Source: Vibrio intestinalis (GTDB lineage Bacteria > Pseudomonadota > Gammaproteobacteria > Enterobacterales > Vibrionaceae). Taken from it: 64,000 nucleotides of DNA. Numbering within the stretch: the first letter of the stretch is position 1; each line of letters starts with the position of its first letter. Shown here in pieces: positions 26,902 through 36,945 of the stretch. The position numbers and the translations under genes are program-made. The notes beneath the pieces were generated by a model. That model did not search any database. It was not told the origin of the DNA and worked only from the letters and a program-made list of their open reading frames with translations. The DNA is taken from positions 868,001 through 932,000 of the forward strand of contig NZ_JANAVY020000001.1 of assembly GCF_025195085.2 (NCBI RefSeq), read 5' to 3'.

Positions 26902-28227
26902 ATGAACCCTGTTGTAATTTCTGTCTGTATCATGCTGGTACTAGCACTGATGCGAGTGAATGTTGTGGTCGCCCTGACATTCAGCGCAATTGTCGGTGGT
27001 CTAGTGTCGGGCATGAGTCTAAACGATGCGGTCTCAGCATTTGAGAGCGGCCTTGGTGGCGGTGCAACTATCGCACTTAGCTATGCAATGCTTGGTACTT
27101 TTGCTGTCGCGATTTCTAAATCTGGTATTACCGATCTACTAGCAAATAGCGTTATTAAACGTCTACATGGCAAAGAAAGCGGCGCGGCCTCTACTGGCTT
27201 GAAATACGCTGTACTTGTTGCCCTAGTATTAGTAACTATGTCGTCTCAAAACGTCATTCCAGTTCATATCGCCTTTATCCCTATTCTTATTCCACCTTTG
27301 CTGGGCGTATTTGCCAAACTCAAACTTGACCGTCGTATGGTTGCGTGTGTGCTAACATTTGGCCTAATCACACCATACATGGTTCTACCGGTTGGTTTTG
27401 GTGGTATTTTCCTAAACAACATTCTGCTTAAAAACCTACATGACAACGGCCTAGATAATGTTGTAGCGAGCCAAGTTCCAACAGCAATGCTACTACCAGC
27501 TGCTGGTATGTTGTTTGGCCTACTCACAGCCGTGCTGTTTACTTACCGTAAACCACGTGAGTACGCTGAAACAGCACACACTACCACAGAACAACAAACG
27601 CAAACAATTAACAAGAAGAACATCTTTATTGCCGCTGCAGGTATTGTTGCTGCCCTAGCCGTTCAATTGGCGACAGGCTCAATGATCATTGGTGCACTAG
27701 CGGGCTTTATGGTGTTTACCTTTGGTGGCGTTATCGCATGGAAAGAAACCCATGATGTGTTCACTAAAGGCGTTCACATGATGGCCATGATTGGTTTCAT
27801 TATGATCTCTGCTGCAGGCTTTGCCGCAGTCATGAAGCAAACTGGTGGCGTTGAATCTTTGGTTGAAGCTCTATCCACCAGCATTGGTGACAACAAACCT
27901 CTCGCTGCACTATTAATGTTAGTGGTTGGCCTATTGGTGACTATGGGTATCGGCTCGTCGTTTTCTACTATTCCAATTATTGCCACTATCTATGTTCCTC
28001 TTGCGGCAGCATTTGGTTTCTCTCCGATGGCAACTATCGCTCTAGTCGGCACGGCGGCAGCGCTTGGTGATGCTGGCTCTCCAGCCTCGGATTCGACTTT
28101 AGGCCCAACATCCGGCCTAAATGCTGATGGGCAGCATGAGCATATATGGGAAACGGTTGTCCCAACCTTTATTCACTACAACTTACCACTGATTGCCTTT
28201 GGTTGGTTGGCGGCGATGGTTCTATAA
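26902..28227 (+). CDS. Na+/H+ antiporter-family transporter (YuiF/NhaC-like)
   Basis: The 441-residue membrane protein has about 11-12 helices. It matches the Na_H_antiporter family (YuiF-like), with [19 protein letters not shown] in the first half and [19 protein letters not shown] near the C-terminus, a conserved polar re-entrant motif. Some members of this family move amino acids rather than ions, so the substrate is open. It shares strand with rnt, and a strong bidirectional terminator follows. Confidence 0.83.
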   Translation: MNPVVISVCIMLVLALMRVNVVVALTFSAIVGGLVSGMSLNDAVSAFESGLGGGATIALSYAMLGTFAVAISKSGITDLLANSVIKRLHGKESGAASTGLKYAVLVALVLVTMSSQNVIPVHIAFIPILIPPLLGVFAKLKLDRRMVACVLTFGLITPYMVLPVGFGGIFLNNILLKNLHDNGLDNVVASQVPTAMLLPAAGMLFGLLTAVLFTYRKPREYAETAHTTTEQQTQTINKKNIFIAAAGIVAALAVQLATGSMIIGALAGFMVFTFGGVIAWKETHDVFTKGVHMMAMIGFIMISAAGFAAVMKQTGGVESLVEALSTSIGDNKPLAALLMLVVGLLVTMGIGSSFSTIPIIATIYVPLAAAFGFSPMATIALVGTAAALGDAGSPASDSTLGPTSGLNADGQHEHIWETVVPTFIHYNLPLIAFGWLAAMVL

Positions 28228-28244
28228 CCGCGCCCATGTGATAT

Positions 28245-28278
28245 AAAAAAAGCTGACTCAAATGAGTCAGCTTTTTTG
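28245..28278. terminator. Bidirectional terminator between the antiporter gene and bamC
   Basis: The perfect stem AGCTGACTCA-AA-TGAGTCAGCT is flanked by A6 and T6, serving both convergent genes. Confidence 0.93.
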
Positions 28279-28306
28279 TATCTACGCGAATTTGTCGCTG
28301 CAGAGA

Positions 28307-29329
28307 TTATTGGTATTTCTCTGCCATTGCTGCCAATACTGGCACCATATCTTTTAGTAGCTCGCTTTCTACTGGCTTACCTTTCGCATCGGTCACGTTG
28401 ATCGACGTGCGGTTACCAAGGTCACCAAATAGGAAGGTATAAGTAATTGATCTAAGCTCAACCGGTTTTACACCAATTTCTTGCCAGAACTCATCGTCCT
28501 GTTCAACGTATTTCGCTTTGATAGTACCTTGTGAGCGGTTACGTTCTTCAATATTAAAGCCCATCGCTGGCAAGATATCTGGCAAACGGTTCCAAAGTAC
28601 ATCATATGGCGCACGAGCGATAATCACTGGTAAACCAGAGCGGTCAGTACCCATAGTGATTGGAATGTTCTTCACCAACTCACGCGCTTTGCGCTCAGCT
28701 TCTAAACGAATATCCAAATCATAACGAGCAGTAACCAAGTTACTCATCAATGCGCTGTAACGCTCTTTGTTCGTCAAAGTTACTGGCTTAACGTCAGAGC
28801 CTTCACGCCAATCAATTAACGCAAGGTGAACACCATGACGACCATTCGACGTCACGCGAGAGATTTGGTAACGCGCACTTAGCGGTAAATCTTCATCTTC
28901 TGAAACCCAAGTAACCCAACCGGTTTCAATGCTGTTTTCTGTTTGATTTTGAATACCGATACCGCGTTCATTCAGCATCGTTTGCGCAGTTGACCACACT
29001 TTGTCGGCTTCAGTTGCACGAAGTAACCAAAGGGTCACATCGCCACCTTTGCGGTCAATTCGAGCGCCAGGAATCAATTCAAGAATTTGTTGCGGAGGAC
29101 GAATGTCTACTTGAGGGCCAACACCACCTCGGAAGTCACCTTGAGGCACTTGGTAGTTGGTGTAAAACTGAGGTTCAGCACCTTCAATAGACTGCCATTC
29201 ACTAAACGTAGGAGTATTGAGATACTCAAAGTCGTCCTGTGCCTGACGGCGTTGACTTGCATTTCCGGAACATGCACTTAAAACAAAAACAGCTAGCGAA
29301 CTAACAACTAGCTGGGATGACAATTTCAT
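28307..29329 (-). CDS. bamC: Outer membrane assembly lipoprotein BamC
   Basis: The 340-residue lipoprotein has a signal peptide ending in lipobox LSAC (Cys20 lipidated). An unstructured BamD-binding segment (about 25-90) is followed by two helix-grip domains. It is a subunit of the BAM complex that inserts beta-barrel proteins. It follows dapA, the E. coli arrangement (dapA-bamC), with a 54-nt gap. Length is close to E. coli (344). Confidence 0.95.
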   Translation of the reverse strand: MKLSSQLVVSSLAVFVLSACSGNASQRRQAQDDFEYLNTPTFSEWQSIEGAEPQFYTNYQVPQGDFRGGVGPQVDIRPPQQILELIPGARIDRKGGDVTLWLLRATEADKVWSTAQTMLNERGIGIQNQTENSIETGWVTWVSEDEDLPLSARYQISRVTSNGRHGVHLALIDWREGSDVKPVTLTNKERYSALMSNLVTARYDLDIRLEAERKARELVKNIPITMGTDRSGLPVIIARAPYDVLWNRLPDILPAMGFNIEERNRSQGTIKAKYVEQDDEFWQEIGVKPVELRSITYTFLFGDLGNRTSINVTDAKGKPVESELLKDMVPVLAAMAEKYQ

Positions 29330-29383
29330 TGAAACTCCTGATAGATAAATGCTGAGGCCGCAGCCTCAGCAATCCATTATAAA

Positions 29384-30262
29384 TTAGTAAATACAAGCCT
29401 CAGTCATGGCTTGAGAAACAGTCGGTATCGCTTCCTCTGACAGCTCTGTCAGTGGCAGGCGAAGACAACCGTTTTCAATCAGACTCATTTTGTGTGCTGC
29501 CCATTTAACTGGGATCGGGCTTGACTCGACAAATAAATTCTTATGTAGCGTCATCAAACGCTTGTTGATGATTTCAGCTTCGTCAAACTTGCCTTCACGA
29601 GCAAGACGGAACATATCAGCCATGTCTTTCGCTGCGATATTGTTCGTTACCGAAATCACGCCTTGGCCGCCAAGACGGACAAAATCTAAGCCTGTCGAAT
29701 CATCACCACTTAGTAAGATAAAATCTTCGCCACAAAGTTCACGGTGAATTGCAATTCTTTCTAAATCACCTGTCGCATCTTTCAGCGCAACAATGTTTGG
29801 GTGTTTAGCTAAACGCGCCACAGTCTCTGGCAGTAGGTCAACACCTGTGCGGCCCGGCACGTTATAAAGAATTTGTGGCACATCGCTTTCTTCAGCGATA
29901 GCAGTAAAATGTTGGAACAAGCCCTCTTGAGTCGGCTTATTGTAATACGGAGTCACACTCAAGCAACCTACGATGCCTGAATTGTTAAGTAATCGACTAA
30001 AAGTCACTGCTTCGTGGGTCGCGTTTGCGCCAGTACCAGCAATAACAGGAATGCGTCCATCCGCAAACTCAACTGTTTTTGCTACTACCTTGACATGCTC
30101 TTCGACAGTTAACGTCGCAGACTCACCCGTCGTACCAACAGATACGATAGCGTCCGTACCGGCTTCGACATGATGGTCGACCAGCTTCTTCAGGCTTGCG
30201 TAATCCACTTCTCCGTCGAGATTAAATGGTGTAATTAGCGCTACGATACTTCCTGAAAACAT
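29384..30262 (-). CDS. dapA: 4-hydroxy-tetrahydrodipicolinate synthase
   Basis: DapA condenses pyruvate with aspartate semialdehyde in lysine and diaminopimelate synthesis. The 292-residue TIM barrel shows the Schiff-base Lys161 (IVALKDATG), Tyr133 in LYNVPGRTG, and Thr44-Thr45 in GTTGE. Numbering equals E. coli DapA. It is divergent from gcvR and upstream of bamC. Confidence 0.98.
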   Translation of the reverse strand: MFSGSIVALITPFNLDGEVDYASLKKLVDHHVEAGTDAIVSVGTTGESATLTVEEHVKVVAKTVEFADGRIPVIAGTGANATHEAVTFSRLLNNSGIVGCLSVTPYYNKPTQEGLFQHFTAIAEESDVPQILYNVPGRTGVDLLPETVARLAKHPNIVALKDATGDLERIAIHRELCGEDFILLSGDDSTGLDFVRLGGQGVISVTNNIAAKDMADMFRLAREGKFDEAEIINKRLMTLHKNLFVESSPIPVKWAAHKMSLIENGCLRLPLTELSEEAIPTVSQAMTEACIY

Positions 30263-30636
30263 GTCTATCTCCCTTATTTTGCTTCTTTCAGCATGGTACT
30301 TTAATGCGATTCAAAAACACAAGCGATTAAACGCGCTTAAATCGCCTATTAGTATGAATATTTATACCTAACTGACATCAAGATACAGAATTCAGACCTA
30401 CGTCATATTGCACAACAGGTTTCAATGAATCTAAATGGTTCTCAATACTCGTCAAGTATTCAATGAAGGCGAGCAAAATACGCCTTTTCTTACCCCTTGT
30501 GTCAAAGGCCAGTCAGGCTTCAACCGCTAAGTGTACAATTACTCAGCTATCACTCAAAAATGCTCTTGTGCGGCGTTTTTCTCGCCACTAACTGTGCTAA
30601 GCTATTTGTCTAATGTAAGGAAATCGAAGTGATATT
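30263..30636. other. Divergent intergenic region dapA / gcvR
   Basis: There is no gene. It must hold both divergent promoters. A hairpin AAGGCG...CGCCTT followed by TTCTT lies at 30466-30490 (plus), and a smaller one, AATACT/AGTATT, at about 30444-30460. I see no recognisable lysine riboswitch or DapR-type site. Confidence 0.4.
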
Positions 30637-31179
30637 ATGACTCAGCATCTGGTGATTACCGCTGTAGGAACCGACCGCCCAGGCGTATGCAATCAAGTGG
30701 TACATTTAGTAACTCGTTCTGGCTGCAATATTGTTGATAGTCGCATTGCTCTATTTGGCAATGAATTCACCTTAATCATGTTGCTCTCTGGCAATAACGC
30801 GGCCATCACCCGCGTAGAAACCACGCTACCTCTACTTGGCCAAGAGCATGACCTCATCACCATGATGAAGCGCACCTCAAAGCATGACCATCCTAATAAC
30901 TCTTACACGCTTGAAGTGTTTATCGAGTCTGATGACAAGCCAGGGCTAACTGAAAAATTCACTCAGTTCTTTGCCAACAAGCAAATCGGCCTTTCTTCTC
31001 TAAGTGCTCAAACTCATGAGAAAGACAAACTTCATGCCGATTCGGACCAGTTTCATCTGGCATTAACTGCCTTGGTGGATTCAGAGTGTAACCTGATGCA
31101 AATTCAAGAAGAGTTCAATGAACTCTGCGCCGAGCTCAGCGTAAAAGGGTCATTGAACTTCATAAAAAACAGCCAATAA
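30637..31179 (+). CDS. gcvR: Glycine cleavage system regulatory protein GcvR
   Basis: The 180-residue protein is made of two ACT domains (about 5-80 and 92-170): the first with VGTDRPGVCNQV, the second with DDKPGLTEKFTQFF. Family knowledge: GcvR binds GcvA and blocks activation of the gcvTHP operon when glycine is low. It is followed 13 nt later by bcp, the same dapA/gcvR/bcp arrangement as in E. coli. Confidence 0.92.
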   Translation: MTQHLVITAVGTDRPGVCNQVVHLVTRSGCNIVDSRIALFGNEFTLIMLLSGNNAAITRVETTLPLLGQEHDLITMMKRTSKHDHPNNSYTLEVFIESDDKPGLTEKFTQFFANKQIGLSSLSAQTHEKDKLHADSDQFHLALTALVDSECNLMQIQEEFNELCAELSVKGSLNFIKNSQ

Positions 31180-31192
31180 AAAAGGAATCTCC

Positions 31193-31660
31193 ATGAATAC
31201 GCTCACTGCAGGCTCACCTGCTCCCGCCTTTTCACTGCTCGACCAAGATGGCAACACAGTGTCACTTTCTGATTTCGCTGGTAAGAAAGTCCTTTTCTAC
31301 TTCTACCCGAAAGCAATGACGCCGGGTTGTACGGTGCAAGCGCAAGGCCTACGCGATACTAAAGCAGAATTGGATGAACACAATGTTGTAGTATTAGGCG
31401 TCAGCATTGACCCGGTAAAACGCCTAGGTAAATTCATCGAGCGAGATAACCTTAACTTCACTCTACTTTCTGACGAAGACCACGCCGTTGCGGAACAATT
31501 TGGTGTGTGGGGCGAGAAAAAGTTCATGGGCAAAGTATACGACGGCCTCCACCGCATCAGCTTCCTAATTAATGAAGAAGGTGTGATTGAACACGTATTC
31601 AATAAGTTCAAAACCAAAGATCACCATGAAGTGGTGCTGAACTACCTAAACGAAAACTAG
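31193..31660 (+). CDS. bcp: Thioredoxin-dependent thiol peroxidase (BCP/PrxQ), single-Cys form
   Basis: The 155-residue peroxiredoxin reduces hydroperoxides. Peroxidatic Cys46 lies in TPGCTVQAQGLRD. The resolving Cys, five residues later in E. coli Bcp (PGCTVQACGLRD), is Gln51 here (codon CAA). Cys46 is the only Cys in the protein. It must therefore recycle by a one-Cys mechanism, directly with a thiol partner such as glutathione/glutaredoxin or thioredoxin. Fold and length are otherwise normal. AAAGGA precedes the ATG. Confidence 0.95.
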   Translation: MNTLTAGSPAPAFSLLDQDGNTVSLSDFAGKKVLFYFYPKAMTPGCTVQAQGLRDTKAELDEHNVVVLGVSIDPVKRLGKFIERDNLNFTLLSDEDHAVAEQFGVWGEKKFMGKVYDGLHRISFLINEEGVIEHVFNKFKTKDHHEVVLNYLNEN

Positions 31661-31682
31661 TAGTTTATCGCTTCAATAAAAG

Positions 31683-31706
31683 ACGCCAGCTTTTGCTGGC
31701 GTTTTT
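31683..31706 (+). terminator. Terminator after bcp
   Basis: The perfect stem ACGCCAGC-TTTT-GCTGGCGT is followed by TTTT, 22 nt past the stop. Confidence 0.9.
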
Positions 31707-31733
31707 CGTTTCTGGCTTATGTTTGAAAGGTAG

Positions 31734-33605
31734 TTAAACAATAAACTTGTTCAATAGCTCATCTTGCTTACGAACATTCTCAGTTTGTTGCTGCATCGCC
31801 ACATTCGATTTATTAGCCGACTCTGAAACCTGAGTAGAAAGATCTTTAATACGCACTGTATTACTGTTGATCTCTTCCGATACTAGGCTCTGCTCTTCCG
31901 CTGCAGAAGCAATTTGCAGGTTCATATCGGTAATACGTTGAATGATGGTTCGAATAACTTGCAAAGAGGCATCCGCTTGCTGCGCGCGTTCTACGGCAAC
32001 ATCCGCTGTCGATTTACTTTCATTCATTGCATTCGATACTGAGCTTGCGCCAACTTGCAACTGCTCAATCATATTGCGGATCTCAGTAGTGGATTCCTGA
32101 GTTCTTTGCGCTAGGGTACGAACCTCATCCGCAACGACCGCAAAACCACGACCAGAGTCACCAGCTCGCGCCGCCTCGATAGCAGCATTAAGCGCCAGCA
32201 AATTCGTTTGATCTGCGATATCGTTGATTACTTTCAAAATGGTTTCGATGTTAGAAGTCGCAGACTCTAATCCGACAACCTCTTCAACCGCTTGATCCAC
32301 TCGCATTGAAAGTTGATTGATGGCATCTGTGGTATCACTCACCACGTTTGACCCTTCAATCGTTGCTTGATCCGCTTCTTTCACGGCTTCCGCAGCACCT
32401 TGAGCATTATTAGCGACTTCAGTTGCTGTGACCGACATTTCATTCATTGCTGTAGCAAGTTGCTCTAGCTCTTCAAGCTGGCTATGTACCGCAGTTGAAG
32501 ATTGCTGCGCGCTGGTCACTGCCATTTCGGTGCCACTTAAGATCTCTGCACCAATCGCTTTCGATTGAATGATTTGCTGCTGTAAACTTTCCGTGAAGGT
32601 GTTGAATCCGCGTGCAAGTTCAGCAAACTCGGCATCCGTATTGGTGTCTAATCGCTTGGTTAAATCCCCTTGACCTGACGCCACATCTTGAATCGCACGG
32701 TTCAAGTCCCCGAGTGGTTTCATTAGGTATTTAATCAATAAAGACAATCCAATCACACTCAAAACCAGAGCAATTACAATGTAGATGATCGAGCTACTGC
32801 GCATTTCAGCGACGGTGGCAAAAGCGATAGACTCATCCACTAATGAGCCGACGTACCAACCTTCAGAGGCCACTTTGGTAAAGCGAACTAAATAAGGAAC
32901 ACCATCTTTTTCAAAGCGCTGTGCTCCCTCTTTAATGGCGACATTTGGCAAATAGCTCGCCATCTTCTCGCCGTTATTTTCCGCCTCTGGGTGGGCAATG
33001 GTTGTGCCGTCTTCGGTCACAATGAACAGATAGCCCGCCCCAAGTAAATCAGTTTTGTTCACCAACTCAGCAAGGCCGGTGAGCTCTAGGTCATAGAACA
33101 TACCTGCGACAAATGTGCCGTTATCTTTTACTGGCGTACCAATAGAGATAATCACTTTCTTAGTTGAAGCATCTACATAAGGGTCAGTAACGATCACCGC
33201 ACCTTTTGATTGGGTAGCAATGTACCAAGGGCGCTTACGCGGGTCGTAGCTTGAATCCACTTCCCATCCGTCATCGTTTTCAATCACTGAGCCATCAGAC
33301 TCGTAACCAAAACCGACGGCAAGAAAGCCTTGTTTGATGACTGGTGTTTCTAAGATATTGGCCACATAAGAGCGGTCATAAGGTGACAGTTGAATGATTT
33401 CTGTTGAAGACGTAGCAAGATCGCGTTTGCTGTTCATCTCCGCGCTTACCGTGAGGCTGATCCCCTGTTCAATCTCGGTAAGACTGGTATCCACTAAAGT
33501 TTCAACTTCGTGTTTCACCAACATTAGCTGCTGTATAGAAAGCAGTAATACGGTGACAAATAGTAGCAATGAAGAAGCAGCAACAATTTTTTGGCTAAAT
33601 TTCAT
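31734..33605 (-). CDS. Methyl-accepting chemotaxis protein with dCache sensor
   Basis: The 623-residue chemoreceptor has a membrane helix at about 7-29 and a periplasmic double-Cache domain (about 35-270) with the [19 protein letters not shown] signature that in relatives binds amino acids. A second helix lies at about 273-295, followed by HAMP and a long methyl-accepting domain with the hairpin tip [17 protein letters not shown]. The C-terminus lacks the NWETF-type CheR tether. It has its own sigma-28 promoter, so it belongs to the flagellar regulon. The ligand is unknown; the YDPR/W/Y pattern suggests amino-acid sensing. Confidence 0.94.
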   Translation of the reverse strand: MKFSQKIVAASSLLLFVTVLLLSIQQLMLVKHEVETLVDTSLTEIEQGISLTVSAEMNSKRDLATSSTEIIQLSPYDRSYVANILETPVIKQGFLAVGFGYESDGSVIENDDGWEVDSSYDPRKRPWYIATQSKGAVIVTDPYVDASTKKVIISIGTPVKDNGTFVAGMFYDLELTGLAELVNKTDLLGAGYLFIVTEDGTTIAHPEAENNGEKMASYLPNVAIKEGAQRFEKDGVPYLVRFTKVASEGWYVGSLVDESIAFATVAEMRSSSIIYIVIALVLSVIGLSLLIKYLMKPLGDLNRAIQDVASGQGDLTKRLDTNTDAEFAELARGFNTFTESLQQQIIQSKAIGAEILSGTEMAVTSAQQSSTAVHSQLEELEQLATAMNEMSVTATEVANNAQGAAEAVKEADQATIEGSNVVSDTTDAINQLSMRVDQAVEEVVGLESATSNIETILKVINDIADQTNLLALNAAIEAARAGDSGRGFAVVADEVRTLAQRTQESTTEIRNMIEQLQVGASSVSNAMNESKSTADVAVERAQQADASLQVIRTIIQRITDMNLQIASAAEEQSLVSEEINSNTVRIKDLSTQVSESANKSNVAMQQQTENVRKQDELLNKFIV

Positions 33606-33678
33606 GACATCCCTCTAAATGAAATAATGACCTAACGTTGTGTTTACGTTTTTTATAATGAGTCTCTCGACTCTTAAT

Positions 33679-33705
33679 TTATCGACTTATCCATCATCGA
33701 CTTTA
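33679..33705 (-). promoter_or_regulatory. Sigma-28 (FliA) promoter of the chemoreceptor
   Basis: On the minus strand: TAAA, 15-bp spacer, GTCGATAA, matching TAAA-N15-GCCGATAA in 11 of 12 fixed bases. It is about 75 bp upstream of the start codon. Confidence 0.88.
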
Positions 33706-33771
33706 GTAATCTTTTTAACAAAAATAATTATAACTGTAACCTTATTTATAAACCCATGATTTATAAATAAC

Positions 33772-33800
33772 AAAAAACCCAGATACTCATGCATCTGGGT
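33772..33800 (-). terminator. Terminator after perM
   Basis: Stem ACCCAGAT/ATCTGGGT with an 8-nt loop (GCATGAGT on the minus strand), followed on the minus strand by six T residues. Confidence 0.88.
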
Positions 33801-33832
33801 TGAATAATCATCTTACTTGGTAATTTCAGCGT

Positions 33833-34900
33833 TTACGTTTCGGCTTCAGCAGGTTCTTGACTTGGAAGAGCATTCCACACAGCTTTAACCAATGTGGCTA
33901 GAGGAATCGCGAAAAATACGCCCCAAAATCCCCACAAACCACCAAAAACCAGAACTGCGACAATGATCGCCACAGGGTGTAGGTTCACCGCCTCAGAGAA
34001 CAGTACAGGCACTAGTACGTTACCATCTAAGGCTTGAATAATTCCGTAGGCCACCAACAGATAGTAGAACTCTGGTGCGAGTCCCCACTGGAATAAACCG
34101 ACAATCGCTACTGGCAGCGTCACTGCCGCTGCACCAATGTATGGAATCAATACAGATAAACCAACAGCCACCGCTAGCAATACTGAGTAACGCAAATCTA
34201 AGATGGCAAACGTCACGTAACTCACGCCACCCACGATCAAAATCTCCATCACTTTACCGCGAATGTAATTAGAGATTTGTTGATTCATTTCGTCCCAAAC
34301 TTTAGTCGCTAGCTTGCGATTACGCGGCAACATGCCACTGGCCATCGAGATCATCTCTTGTTTGTCTTTCAACAAGAAAAACACGAGAAGTGGTACCAAA
34401 ATGAGGTAAACCGCTAAAGTAGCCAAGCTGACTAATGACGCTAAAGAACCCTTCACAACGGTTTCACCCACAGTGATCACTTGGTTCTTCGCGTTGGTCA
34501 CTAAAGATTCGACAATTTGGAAGTTAGCCAACTCAGGGTACTTCTCCGGTAGCTCGGCAATAAACTGCTGCAATCCGGTGTACATATTAGGGATATCATT
34601 AATCAAATTGCCGACTTGCTGCCAAATGGTCGGAACCAGGCCAAAAACCGCCAACAACATCACGCTTGAGAAAGAGACAATTACCAAGATCACCGACACG
34701 GTTCTCGGCATCCCTAATTTACTTAGCTGTGAGACAGGCCATTCCAGCAGGTAAGCTAATACGATAGCCACCAGCAGGGGCGCGATTAGGTTGCCGAAAA
34801 AATAGATAGTGATAAAACCGAAAAATAGTATGGCAACTAAACTAACAGCGTGTGGATCAGAGAATCGTCGTTTATACCAACGATTGACCATTTCTAACAT
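33833..34900 (-). CDS. perM: AI-2E/PerM-family membrane transporter
   Basis: The 355-residue protein has about eight membrane segments with the PerM/TqsA family pattern (LIAPLLVAIVLAYLLEWPV near the N-terminus and a GLWGFWGVFFAIPLATLVKAV C-terminal motif). Family members include autoinducer-2 exporters and ion/proton antiporters; the substrate is not known for PerM. It starts directly after the stop of a TusA-like gene and is divergent from bepA, matching the perM/bepA neighbourhood of E. coli. Confidence 0.88.
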   Translation of the reverse strand: MLEMVNRWYKRRFSDPHAVSLVAILFFGFITIYFFGNLIAPLLVAIVLAYLLEWPVSQLSKLGMPRTVSVILVIVSFSSVMLLAVFGLVPTIWQQVGNLINDIPNMYTGLQQFIAELPEKYPELANFQIVESLVTNAKNQVITVGETVVKGSLASLVSLATLAVYLILVPLLVFFLLKDKQEMISMASGMLPRNRKLATKVWDEMNQQISNYIRGKVMEILIVGGVSYVTFAILDLRYSVLLAVAVGLSVLIPYIGAAAVTLPVAIVGLFQWGLAPEFYYLLVAYGIIQALDGNVLVPVLFSEAVNLHPVAIIVAVLVFGGLWGFWGVFFAIPLATLVKAVWNALPSQEPAEAET

Positions 34901-35128
34901 CTAACATGGTTCCTTTTCTTTGGTCACTAGCAAACAGAAATCACTTCCCTGCTTGTTGCAACTGAGCGTGTAGGCGTTCTTTTCTAAAAAGCGCACAATA
35001 TCAGATTTAGAGCTCGGGTCTGAAACCCAGATTTCCGTCGTTTGTCCTACTTCTAACAAAACAACATGACGTTTCATCAGCAGCAATGACATTGGGCAAA
35101 CTTGATCCCTTAAGTCTAGACTGGCCAA
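34901..35128 (-). CDS. TusA-like sulfur-carrier family protein
   Basis: The 75-residue SirA/TusA-fold protein has the N-terminal LDLRDQVCPMSLLLMK motif. The active Cys is present, but the usual CPxP reads CPMS, so the second Pro is lost. A C-terminal Cys is the last residue. Family knowledge: TusA relays persulfide sulfur in tRNA thiolation, and other members have unclear roles. Translation of perM begins right at its stop codon, so the pair is coupled. True TusA is probably encoded elsewhere. Confidence 0.8.
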   Translation of the reverse strand: MASLDLRDQVCPMSLLLMKRHVVLLEVGQTTEIWVSDPSSKSDIVRFLEKNAYTLSCNKQGSDFCLLVTKEKEPC

Positions 35129-35470
35129 CTCCTTGCCATCCTCTAATATTGTTCGAAAGCCAACATTGTATACTTAAATCACCTTATCGGGGCAGATTTC
35201 TACTATTGCCCATAAAATGAGGACGTTACGTATTGGGTCGAGTAGACAAACATACTGGCTGCAATCCAAACCTGCCATTACTAGAAACAAACTTAACAGT
35301 CTGTTATTTCGAATAAAAATAAGCCGAAAACAGGCCATAATCCTTAAGTTTATTTGCTTTGAAACCATCACGGCAATAAAGTGTCTATATAGTCACAGGT
35401 ACTCAAACCACGCATGCCCATTTTTTGAGGCCAGCAAAGATAATTACAAACGGAGTTAAGCCGGCTTAGT
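35129..35470. other. Divergent intergenic region tusA-like / bepA
   Basis: An AT-rich 342-bp stretch in which I see no gene, terminator or recognisable operator. Promoters for both divergent units must lie here. Open frames in it overlap the region without ribosome binding sites. Confidence 0.35.
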
Positions 35471-36928
35471 ATGTTTAAACGAACGCGTTCAATTTTAGCT
35501 TTATTTACTGCTACCGCATTATGCTTACCATCAGCACCCGCATTGTCTAACAGCCTTGCCTTGCCTGAGATTGGTACAGCGGCAAGTGGTACGCTCACCA
35601 TAGACCAAGAACTGCAATATGGTGATGCTTACATGCGTATGCTGCGTAGCCGCGCGCCGATTGTTAATGACCCTGTCATCAACCAATATATTGATCGCCT
35701 TGGTCATCAGTTGGTCGCTAATGCTAATGATGTAAAAACTCCGTTCACCTTCTTCATGATTCGCGATCGCAATATCAACGCATTTGCTTTCTTTGGTGGC
35801 TATGTGGCTCTGCACTCTGGGCTATTTTTGCACGCGCAATCAGAAAGTGAGTTGGCCTCTGTGATGGCGCACGAAATTGCTCACGTGACTCAGCGCCACC
35901 TTGCCCGCAGTATGGAAGATCAAGCGCGCAGAACGCCTGCGACCATTGCTGCATTAGCCGGCTCATTACTATTAGCGATTGCCGCCCCTGAAGCAGGTAT
36001 TGCCGCCCTCACGGCTACTAGTGCTGGCGCAATGCAAGGCACAATCAACTACACCCGTAGTAATGAACGAGAAGCCGATAGATTTGGCATCTCTACGCTA
36101 GCAAAAGCAGGGTTTGACGTTCAAGCTATGCCACGATTCTTTGATCGACTAGCGGATGAGTATCGCTACGCGAGCAAACCACCACCAATGCTGCTTACGC
36201 ACCCACTGCCTCAAGATCGTCTCACCGATACGCGTGCGCGCGCCGAAAGCTATCCGCCGATGCGAATCCAACCTAATTTGGATTATCATCTTGCTCGCTC
36301 CCGAATTGTTGCGCGCTACACCGGAATCAAACCCGAAGCAGCGCAAGATTGGTTCACGCGCACGGAAAGAAAAGTCTCTCCAGATCTCAAACCAGCCTTC
36401 GAGTATGGCCGCGCGCTAGTGCATTTAGACAATCGCGAGTTCAGCAAAGCGCAAGAGATTTTGCTACCTATACTCAAACAAGACCCGAATAACCTGTTCT
36501 ATTTAGATGCGATGTCGGATGTCTATCTCGGTCTTGAACAACCAGAGAGGGCAGAAGCAATGCTAACTAAGGCGTTAAAGTCGACACCATCAAACCCAGT
36601 ATTGATGATTAATTACGCCAACGTGCTGATCAAACAAGATAAAAATGAGCAAGCGATCAGACAGTTACAGCGCTACACTCATGACAATCCCAACGACACA
36701 ACTGGCTGGCATTTATTGTCTGAAGCTCACATCCATCTTGGGCATAGCGATGAAGACTTAGCCGCTCGCGCTGAAATCCTGGCGCTAAAAGCCAATTGGG
36801 GCAAAGCAATACAATATTACACACAGGCCAGCCAACTGGCCGAACTAGGAAGTCTAAAGCAAGCCAGATATGACGCGCGTATCGACCAACTGATGGTGAT
36901 GCGTGACCGATTCATGTCATTACAATAA
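35471..36928 (+). CDS. bepA: Periplasmic metalloprotease/chaperone BepA
   Basis: The 485-residue protein has a signal peptide (about 1-26), an M48 zinc peptidase domain with HEIAH (His134, Glu135, His138) and the third ligand in the NEREADRFG motif, then a C-terminal TPR domain (about 300-480). Family knowledge: BepA assists or degrades the LptD precursor at the BAM complex. A Leu/Ala-rich hydrophobic loop follows the HEXXH helix, as in E. coli BepA. It is followed 17 nt later by an ArsC-like gene, as in E. coli (yfgC-yfgD). Confidence 0.94.
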   Translation: MFKRTRSILALFTATALCLPSAPALSNSLALPEIGTAASGTLTIDQELQYGDAYMRMLRSRAPIVNDPVINQYIDRLGHQLVANANDVKTPFTFFMIRDRNINAFAFFGGYVALHSGLFLHAQSESELASVMAHEIAHVTQRHLARSMEDQARRTPATIAALAGSLLLAIAAPEAGIAALTATSAGAMQGTINYTRSNEREADRFGISTLAKAGFDVQAMPRFFDRLADEYRYASKPPPMLLTHPLPQDRLTDTRARAESYPPMRIQPNLDYHLARSRIVARYTGIKPEAAQDWFTRTERKVSPDLKPAFEYGRALVHLDNREFSKAQEILLPILKQDPNNLFYLDAMSDVYLGLEQPERAEAMLTKALKSTPSNPVLMINYANVLIKQDKNEQAIRQLQRYTHDNPNDTTGWHLLSEAHIHLGHSDEDLAARAEILALKANWGKAIQYYTQASQLAELGSLKQARYDARIDQLMVMRDRFMSLQ

Positions 36929-36945
36929 ATCAAATGGAGAAATCT

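Noticed and set aside
30263-30636. Lysine riboswitch upstream of dapA
   Set aside because: I found no long multi-stem leader or conserved lysine-aptamer elements. The visible hairpins are small and one faces the other gene.
35174-35459. Small open frames in the tusA-like/bepA gap
   Set aside because: They overlap each other on both strands, lack ribosome binding sites and have atypical composition.
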